Positions 30,931 through 38,465 of a DNA stretch of 38,465 bases are shown piece after piece (within the stretch, counting starts at the first letter, position 1; each line of letters begins with the position of its first letter). The stretch covers positions 1 to 38,465 of the forward strand of contig NZ_JAILNU010000027.1 in NCBI RefSeq assembly GCF_024691275.1, written 5' to 3'. A model generated the notes under the pieces. That model was not told the DNA's origin and ran no database searches. It saw only the letters and a list, made by a program, of their open reading frames with translations. Origin of the DNA: Ruminococcus sp. GTDB taxonomy: Bacteria; Bacillota; Clostridia; Oscillospirales; Ruminococcaceae. The position numbers and the translations under genes were made by a program.

Positions 30931-31773
30931 TTATTTGCCGATGTTGATCACTGACAGCTCAGGACGGTTGAATATACGCGGTATGAATATCATGCGCAGC
31001 GGCTTTGCAAGACCGCGGCTGATAATATGGACTGTATCGTCATACTCATACATACCTGTGGTATATTTGGGGAAAATCCCCTGATCGGGGGCATAAAGAC
31101 CCTGATCGAGGAGCTTTGGTATCCTCCACTGACCGCCGTGGGCATGACCCGAAAGGATAAGATCAAAGCTGTTTTCAGCCTTGATGTCCTTGCCGAGGTA
31201 GCTGTCTATTTGTTCAGGCTGGTGAGCGACGAGGATATTGTAATAATCGTCATCGAGGGTCTTAAAGCACTCGTTTAGCTGAGTATCATGCTTTCCCCAT
31301 GCGATGGAATCGAGGGCTCCGTACACGCGGATATCCTGATCCTTTACAGTAAACTGCTCGTATCCGCCGAGAACGATCGGACATATCTCGCCAACCTTAT
31401 CGTAGAATTCCTCTTTGTCATCGCGCATTTCCTCGTGATTTCCCGGGGTATAGCAGCATGGATAGGTCAGGCTGAGCTCCGACATAAGCTTCAGAGCGTA
31501 TTTTGTGCCGCCCCACGCATCGAGGACATCACCGCCGAAGATGACAAGGTCGGGAGCTTCCTCGTTGACTGCTTTTATTATCCCTGACTGGTCTGTACCG
31601 CCAAAGAAGCAGTTATGGAGATCTGAGATGAAGACTATCTTTGCACCTTTGCCGAGTTTATCGGATCTTACCGAATAATAGACAGTTTTCATGAGAAAGC
31701 CCCATGTTGTCAGGGCAATTAAAATGAGGAGTACAGCAGCTGCGATCAGTCTATTCCGAGCTTTTTTAGACAT
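30931..31773 (-). CDS. Membrane-anchored metallophosphoesterase
   Basis: 280 residues. One N-terminal membrane segment (about 7-30) is followed by a calcineurin-like phosphoesterase domain with all metal-binding blocks: ISDLHN, GGDVLD, PGNHEE, AHQPE and SGHAHGGQW. This arrangement resembles the YkuE/YaeI group of membrane-linked metallophosphoesterases, some of which act on phospholipid or prenyl phosphates. Its ATG overlaps the stop of the acyl carrier protein gene by one base (TAATG), so it is the last gene of the MBOAT operon. A role in processing a lipid-linked or phosphorylated intermediate of that pathway is inferred from context. No clear hairpin terminator follows. Confidence 0.88.
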   Translation of the reverse strand: MSKKARNRLIAAAVLLILIALTTWGFLMKTVYYSVRSDKLGKGAKIVFISDLHNCFFGGTDQSGIIKAVNEEAPDLVIFGGDVLDAWGGTKYALKLMSELSLTYPCCYTPGNHEEMRDDKEEFYDKVGEICPIVLGGYEQFTVKDQDIRVYGALDSIAWGKHDTQLNECFKTLDDDYYNILVAHQPEQIDSYLGKDIKAENSFDLILSGHAHGGQWRIPKLLDQGLYAPDQGIFPKYTTGMYEYDDTVHIISRGLAKPLRMIFIPRIFNRPELSVINIGK

Positions 31774-32015
31774 TATTTGCCTCTTTCCTGTATGATATTT
31801 ATCATTTCGCCGACATTTTTCATACCTGAGACCTCGCGCATTTTGAAACGCATACCGAATTCACTTTCTACAGCGCCGATGAGGTTGATATGTTCGATGC
31901 TGTCCCAGTCCTCGATATCGGCAGATGTGGTATCGGGAGTCACAGAGATCGACGGGTCGCCGAAAACGTCGCGGAAGACTTCGTTAAGTCTTGGGATAAT
32001 TTCATTGATGTTCAT
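31773..32015 (-). CDS. Acyl carrier protein of the MBOAT-FkbH operon
   Basis: 80 residues, an all-helical carrier protein. The phosphopantetheine attachment serine is Ser39 in DWDSIEHINLI, and helix III residues follow in the usual place. It is not the fatty-acid ACP (AcpP has DSLD and a more acidic helix II); the WDSxxH pattern is typical of dedicated carrier proteins in modification pathways. It starts one base after the FkbH-like gene stop and overlaps the metallophosphoesterase gene by one base, so all three are translationally coupled. The FkbH-like neighbour is the likely loading enzyme. The ribosome binding site AAGGAG lies inside the end of the upstream gene. Confidence 0.92.
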   Translation of the reverse strand: MNINEIIPRLNEVFRDVFGDPSISVTPDTTSADIEDWDSIEHINLIGAVESEFGMRFKMREVSGMKNVGEMINIIQERGK

Positions 32016-32016
32016 A

Positions 32017-33807
32017 TTATTTCTCCTTATCTTTTACATTTATGACTTTATTTTTCTTTTTATAACTGTCGATGTTCATATGCCATACAGAGTCGCCGTT
32101 TTCGGATCTGTTGTCAAGCTCAAAGCCGAACGATCCGTAAAGCTCGGCTACCATGCTGTTTTTGGCAGTTTTATAGTAGTAACCGTTGATGCGGTCGATG
32201 CCGCGGAGTCTGGCAAGTCTTACAAGCTCATCGAGCATGGCGAGTTCCATATCGCGCTTGAGTACACGGCAGCTCATGAGCCACAGCTCTATATCGAGCT
32301 GAGAACCGTTTATTCTGCCAATGACTACGGAAACTATACCGTTATCTCCGAATTTATCGCTCAGCTGACCGCAAAGGCAGATATGACCGCTGTCTGAACT
32401 GAGGTCGCGTATCTCATTTTCGGTATATCGGCGTGTAGTAAGGTTGAACTGGTTGCTCTTGTTTGTGAGCTGAGTGATACGCTGTATATATACAGGTTCA
32501 AAGCCGCAGATGACCGCGTTCATTTCGAGGCTTATGAGGTATTCCTCATAACTTGCGAAGCTTTTTTGCAGGGCAGTTCTCTGAGCGTTTGCGGCGTACA
32601 TTTCCGAGCGTCTTATATCATCGGCAGAAACAGCTGTCACTTCAAAATAACCGCCGCGGGACAGCTTGTACATAGCCTCATGGACATCAGAGAAGCTGAT
32701 AGTTTTCACCATAGGGAGCTGTCCTTCGATGATAGCACATTCTGCGGGATTGTCGTCGATGAATACGAAGCTGTCGGCACCGAGACTGAGCTCATTGGCA
32801 GAATCAGCGATATTCTGATCCTTAGGGAGCCAGTTTGCCTTTATGGAAACGAAATCCTGCGGTTTCAGAACACCGAAAGGGTGTTCAAGACCGAGAAGCG
32901 CATTCTCTTTGTCGTTTTTGGAGCATACAGCAAGGAGAACACCGAAGTTTTTGTAGCCTTTTATGAAGCTCTGGAACTCGGCGAAGGACTGACCGACGGG
33001 AGTTTCTTGACCTATCTCGATGCCTTCCTGACCGTCGTCGCCGATAACGCCGCCCCAGAGAGTATTGTCCAGATCAAGATCAATGACCTTGTGGTTCTTT
33101 CCGTAAACGGATTTGATGATACAGGCGATGCTGTAGGCAAGGTCGGGGATAACGGAGGTGCTCATAGCATACTTATATAGATACCATGCTTCGGGATCGT
33201 GCCATTTTTCAAGACCGCATACTGCCGAAAGGTAGTTTATGTCATTGATATAGAAACTGCTGCGGCTGCGGGCGTAATCGGACAGCATAACGTTCATTCT
33301 GTTTATAAAGGCAGCGTGACCCGCTGTTCCCCAGCCGTCATAGCTGCCTGTGCGTCTGCATAGCGGCAGCTCAAAATTATTCTGTATTATTGGGCAGGAG
33401 AAACGCTGAGAAAGGCTCTCCCAGACCTGTTTGAATACCGAAAACTGTTCATTGAGCCGTGTTTCAGCCTGCTGCGGTATTTCGGCAGGATCATCGGGGA
33501 GCATAGTGAGATTGCGTGAGGTCGTGTGTATATAGATGATATCAGGCGAGAAGCTGTCGAGCTCCTTGCTGCCGAATAAAGCGTCCTCGAAGAATTTGTT
33601 GTATTCCGACTGATAGAACACAGGTTCTATGCCGAAGTTAAGGAGAAAAAGCTCAAGAGCTGCGACAACATGGCTCGTAGTTGAGCCGCCGAGGACAGCG
33701 ATTTTCTTTTTCAGCCTTGCAGTTCCGTCAGAAAGCATTTTTTTTCGTAGGGCGAGTTTTTTTCTCATTATCTCGTTCCCGTCGAAGGGAAAATCAAGCT
33801 CTTTCAT
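32017..33807 (-). CDS. FkbH-like HAD-IIIC acyl-loading enzyme (glyceryl transferase/phosphatase type)
   Basis: 596 residues in three parts. The N-terminal part (about 1-235) has an SGNH-like start, VLGGSTTSHVVAAL, and IIYIHTTSRNL. The HAD core (about 238-390) has DLDNTLWGGVIGDDG with Asp245/Asp247, LAVCSKND and FIDDNPAE. A C-terminal GNAT-like part follows (about 430-575), with FNLTTRRYTENEI and the RVLKRDME block. This is the FkbH architecture. Characterised members (for example OzmB in oxazolomycin synthesis) take the glyceryl group of 1,3-bisphosphoglycerate, remove phosphate and load a carrier protein thiol. Here the carrier protein gene follows directly. The ribosome binding site AAGGTGA overlaps the stop of the upstream gene. 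The loaded acyl group is inferred as glyceryl and not proven. Confidence 0.9.
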   Translation of the reverse strand: MKELDFPFDGNEIMRKKLALRKKMLSDGTARLKKKIAVLGGSTTSHVVAALELFLLNFGIEPVFYQSEYNKFFEDALFGSKELDSFSPDIIYIHTTSRNLTMLPDDPAEIPQQAETRLNEQFSVFKQVWESLSQRFSCPIIQNNFELPLCRRTGSYDGWGTAGHAAFINRMNVMLSDYARSRSSFYINDINYLSAVCGLEKWHDPEAWYLYKYAMSTSVIPDLAYSIACIIKSVYGKNHKVIDLDLDNTLWGGVIGDDGQEGIEIGQETPVGQSFAEFQSFIKGYKNFGVLLAVCSKNDKENALLGLEHPFGVLKPQDFVSIKANWLPKDQNIADSANELSLGADSFVFIDDNPAECAIIEGQLPMVKTISFSDVHEAMYKLSRGGYFEVTAVSADDIRRSEMYAANAQRTALQKSFASYEEYLISLEMNAVICGFEPVYIQRITQLTNKSNQFNLTTRRYTENEIRDLSSDSGHICLCGQLSDKFGDNGIVSVVIGRINGSQLDIELWLMSCRVLKRDMELAMLDELVRLARLRGIDRINGYYYKTAKNSMVAELYGSFGFELDNRSENGDSVWHMNIDSYKKKNKVINVKDKEK

Positions 33808-33816
33808 ACTGTCACC

Positions 33817-35307
33817 TTACCTTATCAGATTATTGTAGATGCTTGTACGGTTTCCGCCCACAGCGGAGAACGAACACATTGTGAACAGCAGGTCTGTAGC
33901 ACCGACCCTGTTTATGAAGTCGATGGCGTTGAGCTCGAAATACCTTATATCGCAGAGGTAGATGTTCTCGAAGGAGCTTGTGAGCACAGGCAAAAGAGCG
34001 TTGCCGTAGCTGTCCTTGAAAATGACAAGGGTGCGTCCGTTCCTGCATTCTGTATTCACATGGACGATCCTCTCATCTGAGCCGAATATCATGTAATAAC
34101 CCGAATTTGCCATAGGAGCTGGATCAAGGAGAAGATCGGCAGCTACAGGATTATTGAATGCTATGTCATACTGTGTGACCTGGATATTGGTCTTAGGTCT
34201 GTAGAAGATGAAATCTTCGGGATTATTCAGCAGTGTATTGCTCTGAGTGTACATATAAAGAGTTCCCACGTATCCCGGCAGAGTGACCTTCTCATAGTCC
34301 GAGAGCTTTGCGAATGGGACACCTGCGGTATCTGCAAACTTTTCCGCAGCATAATAAGCGCCGAGAGGTTGCCAGTGGTGATCTGTACGTGAATAGATAG
34401 GTTCGTCCCTGTGAGCTTCAAGAGCGGAATAAGCATCAACGGGAGTAACATTCTGCAAAGCAGCAGCGATCCTGTCGAAGTCTTCTTTTTCGCTCTGAAC
34501 AAGGTCTTTATACTTCTCGGTTATGTAGAACGAGCATTGAGTCGGCAGCACCATTGAGTAGACGTTGACGTTGGGAAGCTTCTCCTTATAGGCGTTCAAA
34601 TAGGAAGCGTACTCCTGTTCGGTGCCCCATGCGCCGCCGTAAAGTGGGATCCCACGCTTATTCACGATAAGGATATTGTTTGTGAGCTCACCCTCAGCCT
34701 GTGCTTCGGTGGGCGGATCAGCAGTTGTCGGCTCAGCAGTCGTAGTTACGCTTGTCCTTGCATTGGTTACAGCAGTTGTAGCAGATGTTGTGGTAACTGT
34801 GGTAGTTGACGGCTTTTCAAAGCCACTGCCGTAGAGCTCGGCACCGTCTTCGTCATCGCCGTATTTTCTGCCTTTAAGGGGCATAAGGGTATTTGCGATG
34901 AATTGCTTGATATCTGAGCGTTTGTGGACAGTGTCGTCAAAATAGTCGGCAATGCCTTCCGTGAACTTTCCGCTTGCGTAGTTTTTAGCTGAAAATTTCG
35001 GGAACGCCGTGAGCATACGGTTTTCGTCATCGGCTCTTGTTTCGTGGGGGAGACAGGTTATATATGCGAAGCCTCCTGCCAGAACAGCTCCTACCATGAG
35101 GATATTTGCGAGTGCGATGACATTAAGAGCTTTTCGTCTGTGCTGTTTTTTAGTTTTTTTGTTTTTTATCGGAACGTCTATGACAGTTCCTGTACGGTCT
35201 GAAGCCTCGATAAATATTACAGGCTCGGAATTTGATGCATTTAAATTGTTTTTCTCGGATATATTTTTATCTGTTTCCGATGATTTTTTTGTTTTGTTAT
35301 CACTCAT
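33817..35307 (-). CDS. DHHW/AlgJ-like SGNH protein (acyltransferase partner)
   Basis: 496 residues. A cytoplasmic N-terminus of about 50 Lys/Thr-rich residues, one membrane span (about 54-76) and an extracellular part. A Thr-rich segment (about 168-205) interrupts the region before the catalytic domain. SGNH landmarks: the DHHW motif (Asp309, His310, His311, Trp312) and the serine block IFKDSYGNALLP near residue 428. These are the hallmarks of AlgJ/AlgX-type proteins, which work outside the membrane with an MBOAT partner to O-acylate polysaccharides. It lies between the MBOAT gene (16-nt gap) and the FkbH-like gene (9-nt gap). It would occupy the place of DltD or AlgJ in this pathway. Confidence 0.9.
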   Translation of the reverse strand: MSDNKTKKSSETDKNISEKNNLNASNSEPVIFIEASDRTGTVIDVPIKNKKTKKQHRRKALNVIALANILMVGAVLAGGFAYITCLPHETRADDENRMLTAFPKFSAKNYASGKFTEGIADYFDDTVHKRSDIKQFIANTLMPLKGRKYGDDEDGAELYGSGFEKPSTTTVTTTSATTAVTNARTSVTTTAEPTTADPPTEAQAEGELTNNILIVNKRGIPLYGGAWGTEQEYASYLNAYKEKLPNVNVYSMVLPTQCSFYITEKYKDLVQSEKEDFDRIAAALQNVTPVDAYSALEAHRDEPIYSRTDHHWQPLGAYYAAEKFADTAGVPFAKLSDYEKVTLPGYVGTLYMYTQSNTLLNNPEDFIFYRPKTNIQVTQYDIAFNNPVAADLLLDPAPMANSGYYMIFGSDERIVHVNTECRNGRTLVIFKDSYGNALLPVLTSSFENIYLCDIRYFELNAIDFINRVGATDLLFTMCSFSAVGGNRTSIYNNLIR

Positions 35308-35323
35308 TTTTTGCCTCTAAAGA

Positions 35324-36724
35324 TCAGAATCTGAAGTAAAGGAAGGGGTTAGTGGTAGCATCGACCAACATGATGCTTGTTATGACGAGCAGGAATGCCG
35401 AAGCAACGGCAGCAGCTGATGAAGTAACAGCTTTTGTGATAAAATGCCTGTCCGTATTCTTTCTGATAAAGCTTATGATAGGGAAGCAGCAAATCACAGC
35501 AGCTGCCAGCAGGTAAATATTGTTTATGAAGGAGATCTTGTCCTGCATAGCGATGAAGCCGTTTTTGCCGAAGCCGAAGGCAGTTCGGAAGAATGTGCCA
35601 AGCTTGCCAAGGTCCTCGAAATAGAATATCGCAAAGCCTATGATTATCACGAATTTGCTGTAGATATGTCGCAGTACAACAGGTATCTTCTTCATATTTT
35701 TCTTGCCGATCTTCATTTCGGCGAAAACGAAGAGACCGTAGTATATGCCCCAGAGAATGAAGTTCCAGTTAGCGCCGTGCCAGATTCCCGTGCAGAGCCA
35801 TACGAGGAAAAGTCCGCCGTATTTTCTGCGCTTTCCGAAGATAGGCACATAGAGGACATAATCGCGGAAAAAAGTGCTCAGCGAGATATGCCAGCGCTGC
35901 CAGAATTCGGTAATATCCTTGCACATGAAGGGGTGTTTGAAGTTTTCGTCAAAGTGAAATCCAAACACCCGTCCGAGACCGATAGCGATATCGGAGTATC
36001 CGGAAAAGTCAAAGTATATCTGTAAGCCGTAAGCTATAGCACCGTACCATGCTCCGAGAACAGTAGATCCGCCGATATTTCCAAGAGCAGAGTCTACTAT
36101 TATGCTCAGCTGATTAGCCAGCAGGACTTTTTTTGCAAGTCCGAGAGCAACGCGGTTAAGACCGCAGGATATGTCGCGCAGACTGATAGTACGCGAATTG
36201 ATCTCTTTTTCGATGGTGCTGTAACGTACAATAGGACCTGCGACGAGCTGTGGAAAAAGCGTAAGGAAGAGCAGAAAATTCTTGAAGCTTTTCTGCGGTC
36301 TGACCTTTTCCCAGTGGCAGTCGATGATATATGAGATCGTCTGGAAGGTATAAAAGCTTATACCAATAGGGAGTTTGATATCGGGGACCGGTATCGAAGA
36401 CGAAAAAAAGGTGTTGATATTTTCCGCAATAAAACCGCTGTACTTGAATACACCGAGCATGAGAAGATCATATATGACAGCAGCAGAAGTTGCTATCGTA
36501 TCTCCGAGCCTGCCCTGATACTTTCCGATGATAAGCCCCGCTAAGTAGTTTACCGCAGCAGTTGCCAGCATCAGGAAAATATATACAGGTTCCCCCCATG
36601 CATAGAATAAAAGTGAAAAAATAATCAACACCGTATTTTTTTGTTTGACTCCTCTTGCAGCCGCGTAACATACGAGGCATACAGGAAGAAATATATATAT
36701 AAAGAATAATCTTGAAAAAACCAT
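35324..36724 (-). CDS. MBOAT-family membrane O-acyltransferase (AlgI/DltB-like)
   Basis: 466 residues from the ATG at 36724 (MVFSRLFFIY), preceded by AAGGCGG; the frame extends seven codons upstream without a better site. About 11 membrane segments. MBOAT landmarks: YFDFSGYSDIAIGLG, DITEFWQRWHISLS with FFRDYVLYVP, and the catalytic histidine His316 in GIWHGANWNFILWG. Such proteins move an acyl group from a cytoplasmic carrier across the membrane to a surface polymer. First gene of a five-gene operon with a DHHW protein, FkbH-like loader, carrier protein and metallophosphoesterase. The neighbours suggest the donor is a carrier-protein thioester made by the FkbH-like enzyme and not acetyl-CoA. 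Confidence 0.93.
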   Translation of the reverse strand: MVFSRLFFIYIFLPVCLVCYAAARGVKQKNTVLIIFSLLFYAWGEPVYIFLMLATAAVNYLAGLIIGKYQGRLGDTIATSAAVIYDLLMLGVFKYSGFIAENINTFFSSSIPVPDIKLPIGISFYTFQTISYIIDCHWEKVRPQKSFKNFLLFLTLFPQLVAGPIVRYSTIEKEINSRTISLRDISCGLNRVALGLAKKVLLANQLSIIVDSALGNIGGSTVLGAWYGAIAYGLQIYFDFSGYSDIAIGLGRVFGFHFDENFKHPFMCKDITEFWQRWHISLSTFFRDYVLYVPIFGKRRKYGGLFLVWLCTGIWHGANWNFILWGIYYGLFVFAEMKIGKKNMKKIPVVLRHIYSKFVIIIGFAIFYFEDLGKLGTFFRTAFGFGKNGFIAMQDKISFINNIYLLAAAVICCFPIISFIRKNTDRHFITKAVTSSAAAVASAFLLVITSIMLVDATTNPFLYFRF

Positions 36725-36980
36725 TGTTCTACCGCCTTGTTGCAAATGTGAATATATCTATCTGTAGTACCGCATAAAAGCAGGCGGAAAGCTGAAAATA
36801 AGATCATGGAAATGTTGAAAAAAGCAGCATTCGGTATCGAATACCGCAAGAATAATTATACAACAAAAAGTGTCAAAATGCAATAGTAAAAGACACTGAT
36901 TTTCATTTTTTGCGGTGAATATTCCAAAATCGTATCAAGGTACAAAAAAGCTTATTTTTTATGCGGCGTTTTTGACAGAT
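36725..36980 (-). promoter_or_regulatory. Promoter and leader of the MBOAT operon
   Basis: On the minus strand, TTGCAT (36878-36883), 17 nt, TATAAT (36855-36860), start near 36848. A palindrome CGGTAT-TCG-ATACCG (36832-36846) sits at about +2 to +17. The remaining leader (about 120 nt) is otherwise unremarkable. The stretch 36884-36980 shows nothing recognisable. Confidence 0.6.
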
Positions 36981-37012
36981 AAAAAAACACCTTTCCCGTT
37001 ACAGGAAAGGTG
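36981..37012 (-). terminator. Terminator after the N-terminal-dockerin gene
   Basis: On the minus strand a 9-10 bp stem CACCTTTCC / GGAAAGGTG is followed by seven T residues, 9 nt after the stop codon. Confidence 0.9.
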
Positions 37013-37020
37013 GAAAGTGG

Positions 37021-38187
37021 TCAGACATATCTCAACTCAGCTATTGTTTCCCATACTTTGGTACATTCCGTGAAATCGGCATTCCATTTTTCGACATTAA
37101 ATTCTATCTCTGCGCAGAAATCCAGCCATATGATTCTTGCTTTGTCGCCGAAATAATAAATGGTGTTATTGTTTTTGGGGGTATAGTCGCAGCTGAATTT
37201 ATCTTTGCGGTCAAAGTCGTAATATTCACGATAGTACTCAAGTGAGCCGTCGCTGGCTGTACAGAAAAACATATAAGTGCAGCCGTCGTCCATAAAATCA
37301 TCTATTGTTACCGGAATATATAGCTGATGCTTCCCATCAGGGGAATCAAATCTGTGTGCAGCGTATTCGGGGGTAAATAATTCAAAATCCCATACATAAC
37401 TTATCACGTTTGACAGGTCATAAAAATTCTTGGGAACGGTCATTTGAAAAAGAACTACACTGTCTTTTTGGGGATAAAGCATAGGGTGTTCGTTATATTC
37501 CTGTGAAGTTAGAAGGGAGAAAAAAGTGGAATTTTTAATCGTTTCAATATCCAGATTAAAATATTCAGCTGCTTTTTCGGATTCAAGAATATCAAAAAAT
37601 TTCCCGTGCAAAAACATTCCTGCGGGGGGGCTGAAATGTACGCCGCTGCCGTATTTCTGAGCAAGAGTGTCGAAGATAACATCACTGTCTTTAAAGAAAT
37701 TATCATCGTAGATATCGAGATATTTCTGTATCTCTTCCTCACTTGTTCCTATGCCTGAAAGATATGAAGCAATATCCTCGGGGGATCTTATAAAGGCTGC
37801 GGTATCGGTTGTCTTGTCTGCTGATGATAATATTTCGACATCACTTACAATTTTAAAGGCTTTTTCGGGAGATATTACAAGCTTTCTGAGTTCAACAAGG
37901 TCAAAAATATCGGTTGTAAGGTCGAAATTCAGATCGGAATATCCTGTTTCATCGTTATAATACCTTCCGCTATCGTCTGATGTGTTTCCGTGCATGAAAT
38001 GAGTCATGATAACAAGGTCGCCAACATTTATTTCTCCATCTTCATTAAGGTCGCCGACAATTCGTGTACGTGTCTTATGCGTGATCGAATCGTCTGAATA
38101 ATCAAAAGAGCGGGCGGCGAAAGTTGTCAAAGAAGAGGCAGAAAAAGCTGTCAGGGCTGAGATGATAATTGAAATGATTTTTTTCAT
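37021..38187 (-). CDS. Secreted protein with N-terminal dockerin and unknown C-terminal domain
   Basis: 388 residues; ATG with AAAGGAGG upstream. The signal peptide (about 1-25) ends TFAARS. A type I dockerin directly follows (about 43-110). Its first repeat is GDLNEDGEINVGD and its second is SDLNFDLTTDIFD, where the usual DG is replaced by DL, so the second calcium loop looks weaker. The rest (about 115-388) matches no domain I recognise; it is acidic, with aromatic-rich beta stretches such as YYREYYDFDRKDKF and IIWLDFCAEIEF. The N-terminal dockerin is unusual, since most dockerins are C-terminal or internal. It could be a regulatory, inhibitory or structural cellulosome partner. Single-gene unit. 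Confidence 0.85.
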   Translation of the reverse strand: MKKIISIIISALTAFSASSLTTFAARSFDYSDDSITHKTRTRIVGDLNEDGEINVGDLVIMTHFMHGNTSDDSGRYYNDETGYSDLNFDLTTDIFDLVELRKLVISPEKAFKIVSDVEILSSADKTTDTAAFIRSPEDIASYLSGIGTSEEEIQKYLDIYDDNFFKDSDVIFDTLAQKYGSGVHFSPPAGMFLHGKFFDILESEKAAEYFNLDIETIKNSTFFSLLTSQEYNEHPMLYPQKDSVVLFQMTVPKNFYDLSNVISYVWDFELFTPEYAAHRFDSPDGKHQLYIPVTIDDFMDDGCTYMFFCTASDGSLEYYREYYDFDRKDKFSCDYTPKNNNTIYYFGDKARIIWLDFCAEIEFNVEKWNADFTECTKVWETIAELRYV

Positions 38188-38238
38188 ATGTGTTACCTCC
38201 TTTAAAGACGGGAAGATGTGAACATTTCTCCTTATACC

Positions 38239-38268
38239 ATTATATTGACATTTTCAAAGTGAAATCAA
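38239..38268 (-). promoter_or_regulatory. Promoter of the N-terminal-dockerin gene
   Basis: On the minus strand, TTGATT (38263-38268), 18 nt, TATAAT (38239-38244). The leader is about 45 nt. Confidence 0.5.
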
Positions 38269-38303
38269 TGTGATTGTATGAATATACAATGAATTTTTAT
38301 AAT

Positions 38304-38330
38304 AAAAAAGGCTCCCGTTCGGGAGCCTTT
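38304..38330 (-). terminator. Terminator left beside the insertion sequence
   Basis: Stem GGCTCCC / GGGAGCC with loop GTTC and, on the minus strand, a run of six T residues. No minus-strand gene remains to its right in the window, so it may belong to a gene displaced or separated by the insertion sequence. Confidence 0.75.
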
Positions 38331-38465
38331 CAGCCTGTCGAAAAAGTCCAGCGAAAGCTGGTCTTTTTCGCATTTATGTGGTATAATATAGGAGAAGGGA
38401 GCTGAGTAGAATGGTGAGCGAAAACAGAGCGGAACGAAATCAAATGGAAATGTTTTGTATCGACA
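38331..38465 (+). mobile_element. Left part of an IS1182-like insertion sequence, cut by the window end
   Basis: A strong hairpin at 38339-38370 (arms CGAAAAAGTCCAGC and GCTGGTCTTTTTCG with loop GAAA and one T-T mismatch) precedes a TATAAT box (38382-38387), a GGAGAAGGGAG ribosome binding site and a transposase start. The left boundary is probably near 38335 (TGTCGAAAAAGT), but the right end and target duplication lie outside the window. The hairpin may limit read-in transcription of the transposase. Confidence 0.6.
38411..38465 (+). CDS. Transposase N-terminus, IS1182 family (partial)
   Basis: Only the first 18 codons are present, reading MVSENRAERNQMEMFCID before the window ends. The RNQMEMFxID pattern is the usual opening of IS1182-family DDE transposases in Clostridia, where it is followed by LVPEDHLLRKID-like residues. 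The start ATG has GGAGAAGGGAG upstream. With so few residues, the family assignment rests on this opening motif and the hairpin context alone. Whether the element is intact cannot be judged. Confidence 0.65.
   Translation, partial: MVSENRAERNQMEMFCID

Noticed and set aside
31773..36724. A standard D-alanylation (dlt) operon
   Set aside because: No DltA-type adenylating enzyme is present; the carrier partner is an FkbH-like HAD protein and the SGNH protein has the DHHW motif.

Overview
The window looks like chromosomal DNA of a fibre-degrading, cellulosome-producing Ruminococcus, most like R. flavefaciens. Evidence: five separate secreted proteins carry type I dockerin modules, attached to a GH30 xylanase/esterase, a double-GH43 arabinoxylan enzyme, a DUF4874/DUF4832-like protein, a transglutaminase-like protein and an orphan C-terminal domain. 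Ribosome binding sites are of the AAGGAGG type and promoters are sigma-A like (TTGACA/TATAAT with 16-18 nt spacing). Base composition is moderate. The species is an inference; no 16S gene is present.

Layout. 1-460: the tail of an rRNA operon (5S rRNA, CAU tRNA, terminator), then an unexplained 164-nt element with long inverted-repeat arms. 460-5011 (minus strand): a ComEA-like HhH protein, then a tetR - GPH sugar symporter - GH36 alpha-galactosidase operon. Its promoter is followed by two tandem 17-bp operators. 5126-6592: a divergent GT-B-like glycosyltransferase of unknown role. 6949-13461: two large cellulosomal hemicellulases flanking a small TfoX-domain protein. 13623-14180: a secreted SH3-domain protein. 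14256-16328: a lone, shortened PglX-type adenine methyltransferase with no other BREX gene nearby. 16682-21208: a membrane c-di-GMP phosphodiesterase (degenerate GGDEF, intact EAL) followed by a dockerin-bearing DUF4874/DUF4832-like protein. 21261-25908: a membrane TPR protein, a dockerin-bearing transglutaminase-like protein, a type Ic aspartate-aminotransferase-like enzyme and a GNAT acetyltransferase. 26023-30781: an rlmB - pseudo-P-type ATPase - LCP ligase cluster. 30931-36724: a tight five-gene operon (MBOAT, DHHW/AlgJ-like SGNH, FkbH-like HAD, acyl carrier protein, metallophosphoesterase). 37021-38187: a protein with an N-terminal dockerin. 38331-38465: the left part of an IS1182-like insertion sequence, cut by the window end.

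How the genes may work together. The xylanase/esterase and arabinofuranosidase-type enzymes should sit on a cellulosome outside the cell and strip acetylated, arabinosylated glucuronoxylan. Alpha-galactosides are taken in by the symporter and cleaved in the cytoplasm under TetR control. The most interesting cluster is the MBOAT operon. It has the architecture of the D-alanylation (Dlt) pathway: carrier protein, MBOAT channel, extracytoplasmic SGNH partner. The amino-acid adenylating enzyme DltA is replaced by an FkbH-like protein, a family known to load glyceryl units from 1,3-bisphosphoglycerate onto carrier proteins. I infer a system that esterifies a surface glycan with glyceryl or a related C3 acyl group. 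A second notable item is a P-type-ATPase-like membrane protein that has lost the DKTGT phosphorylation motif and carries a long basic cytoplasmic N-terminus, next to a cell-wall LCP ligase.
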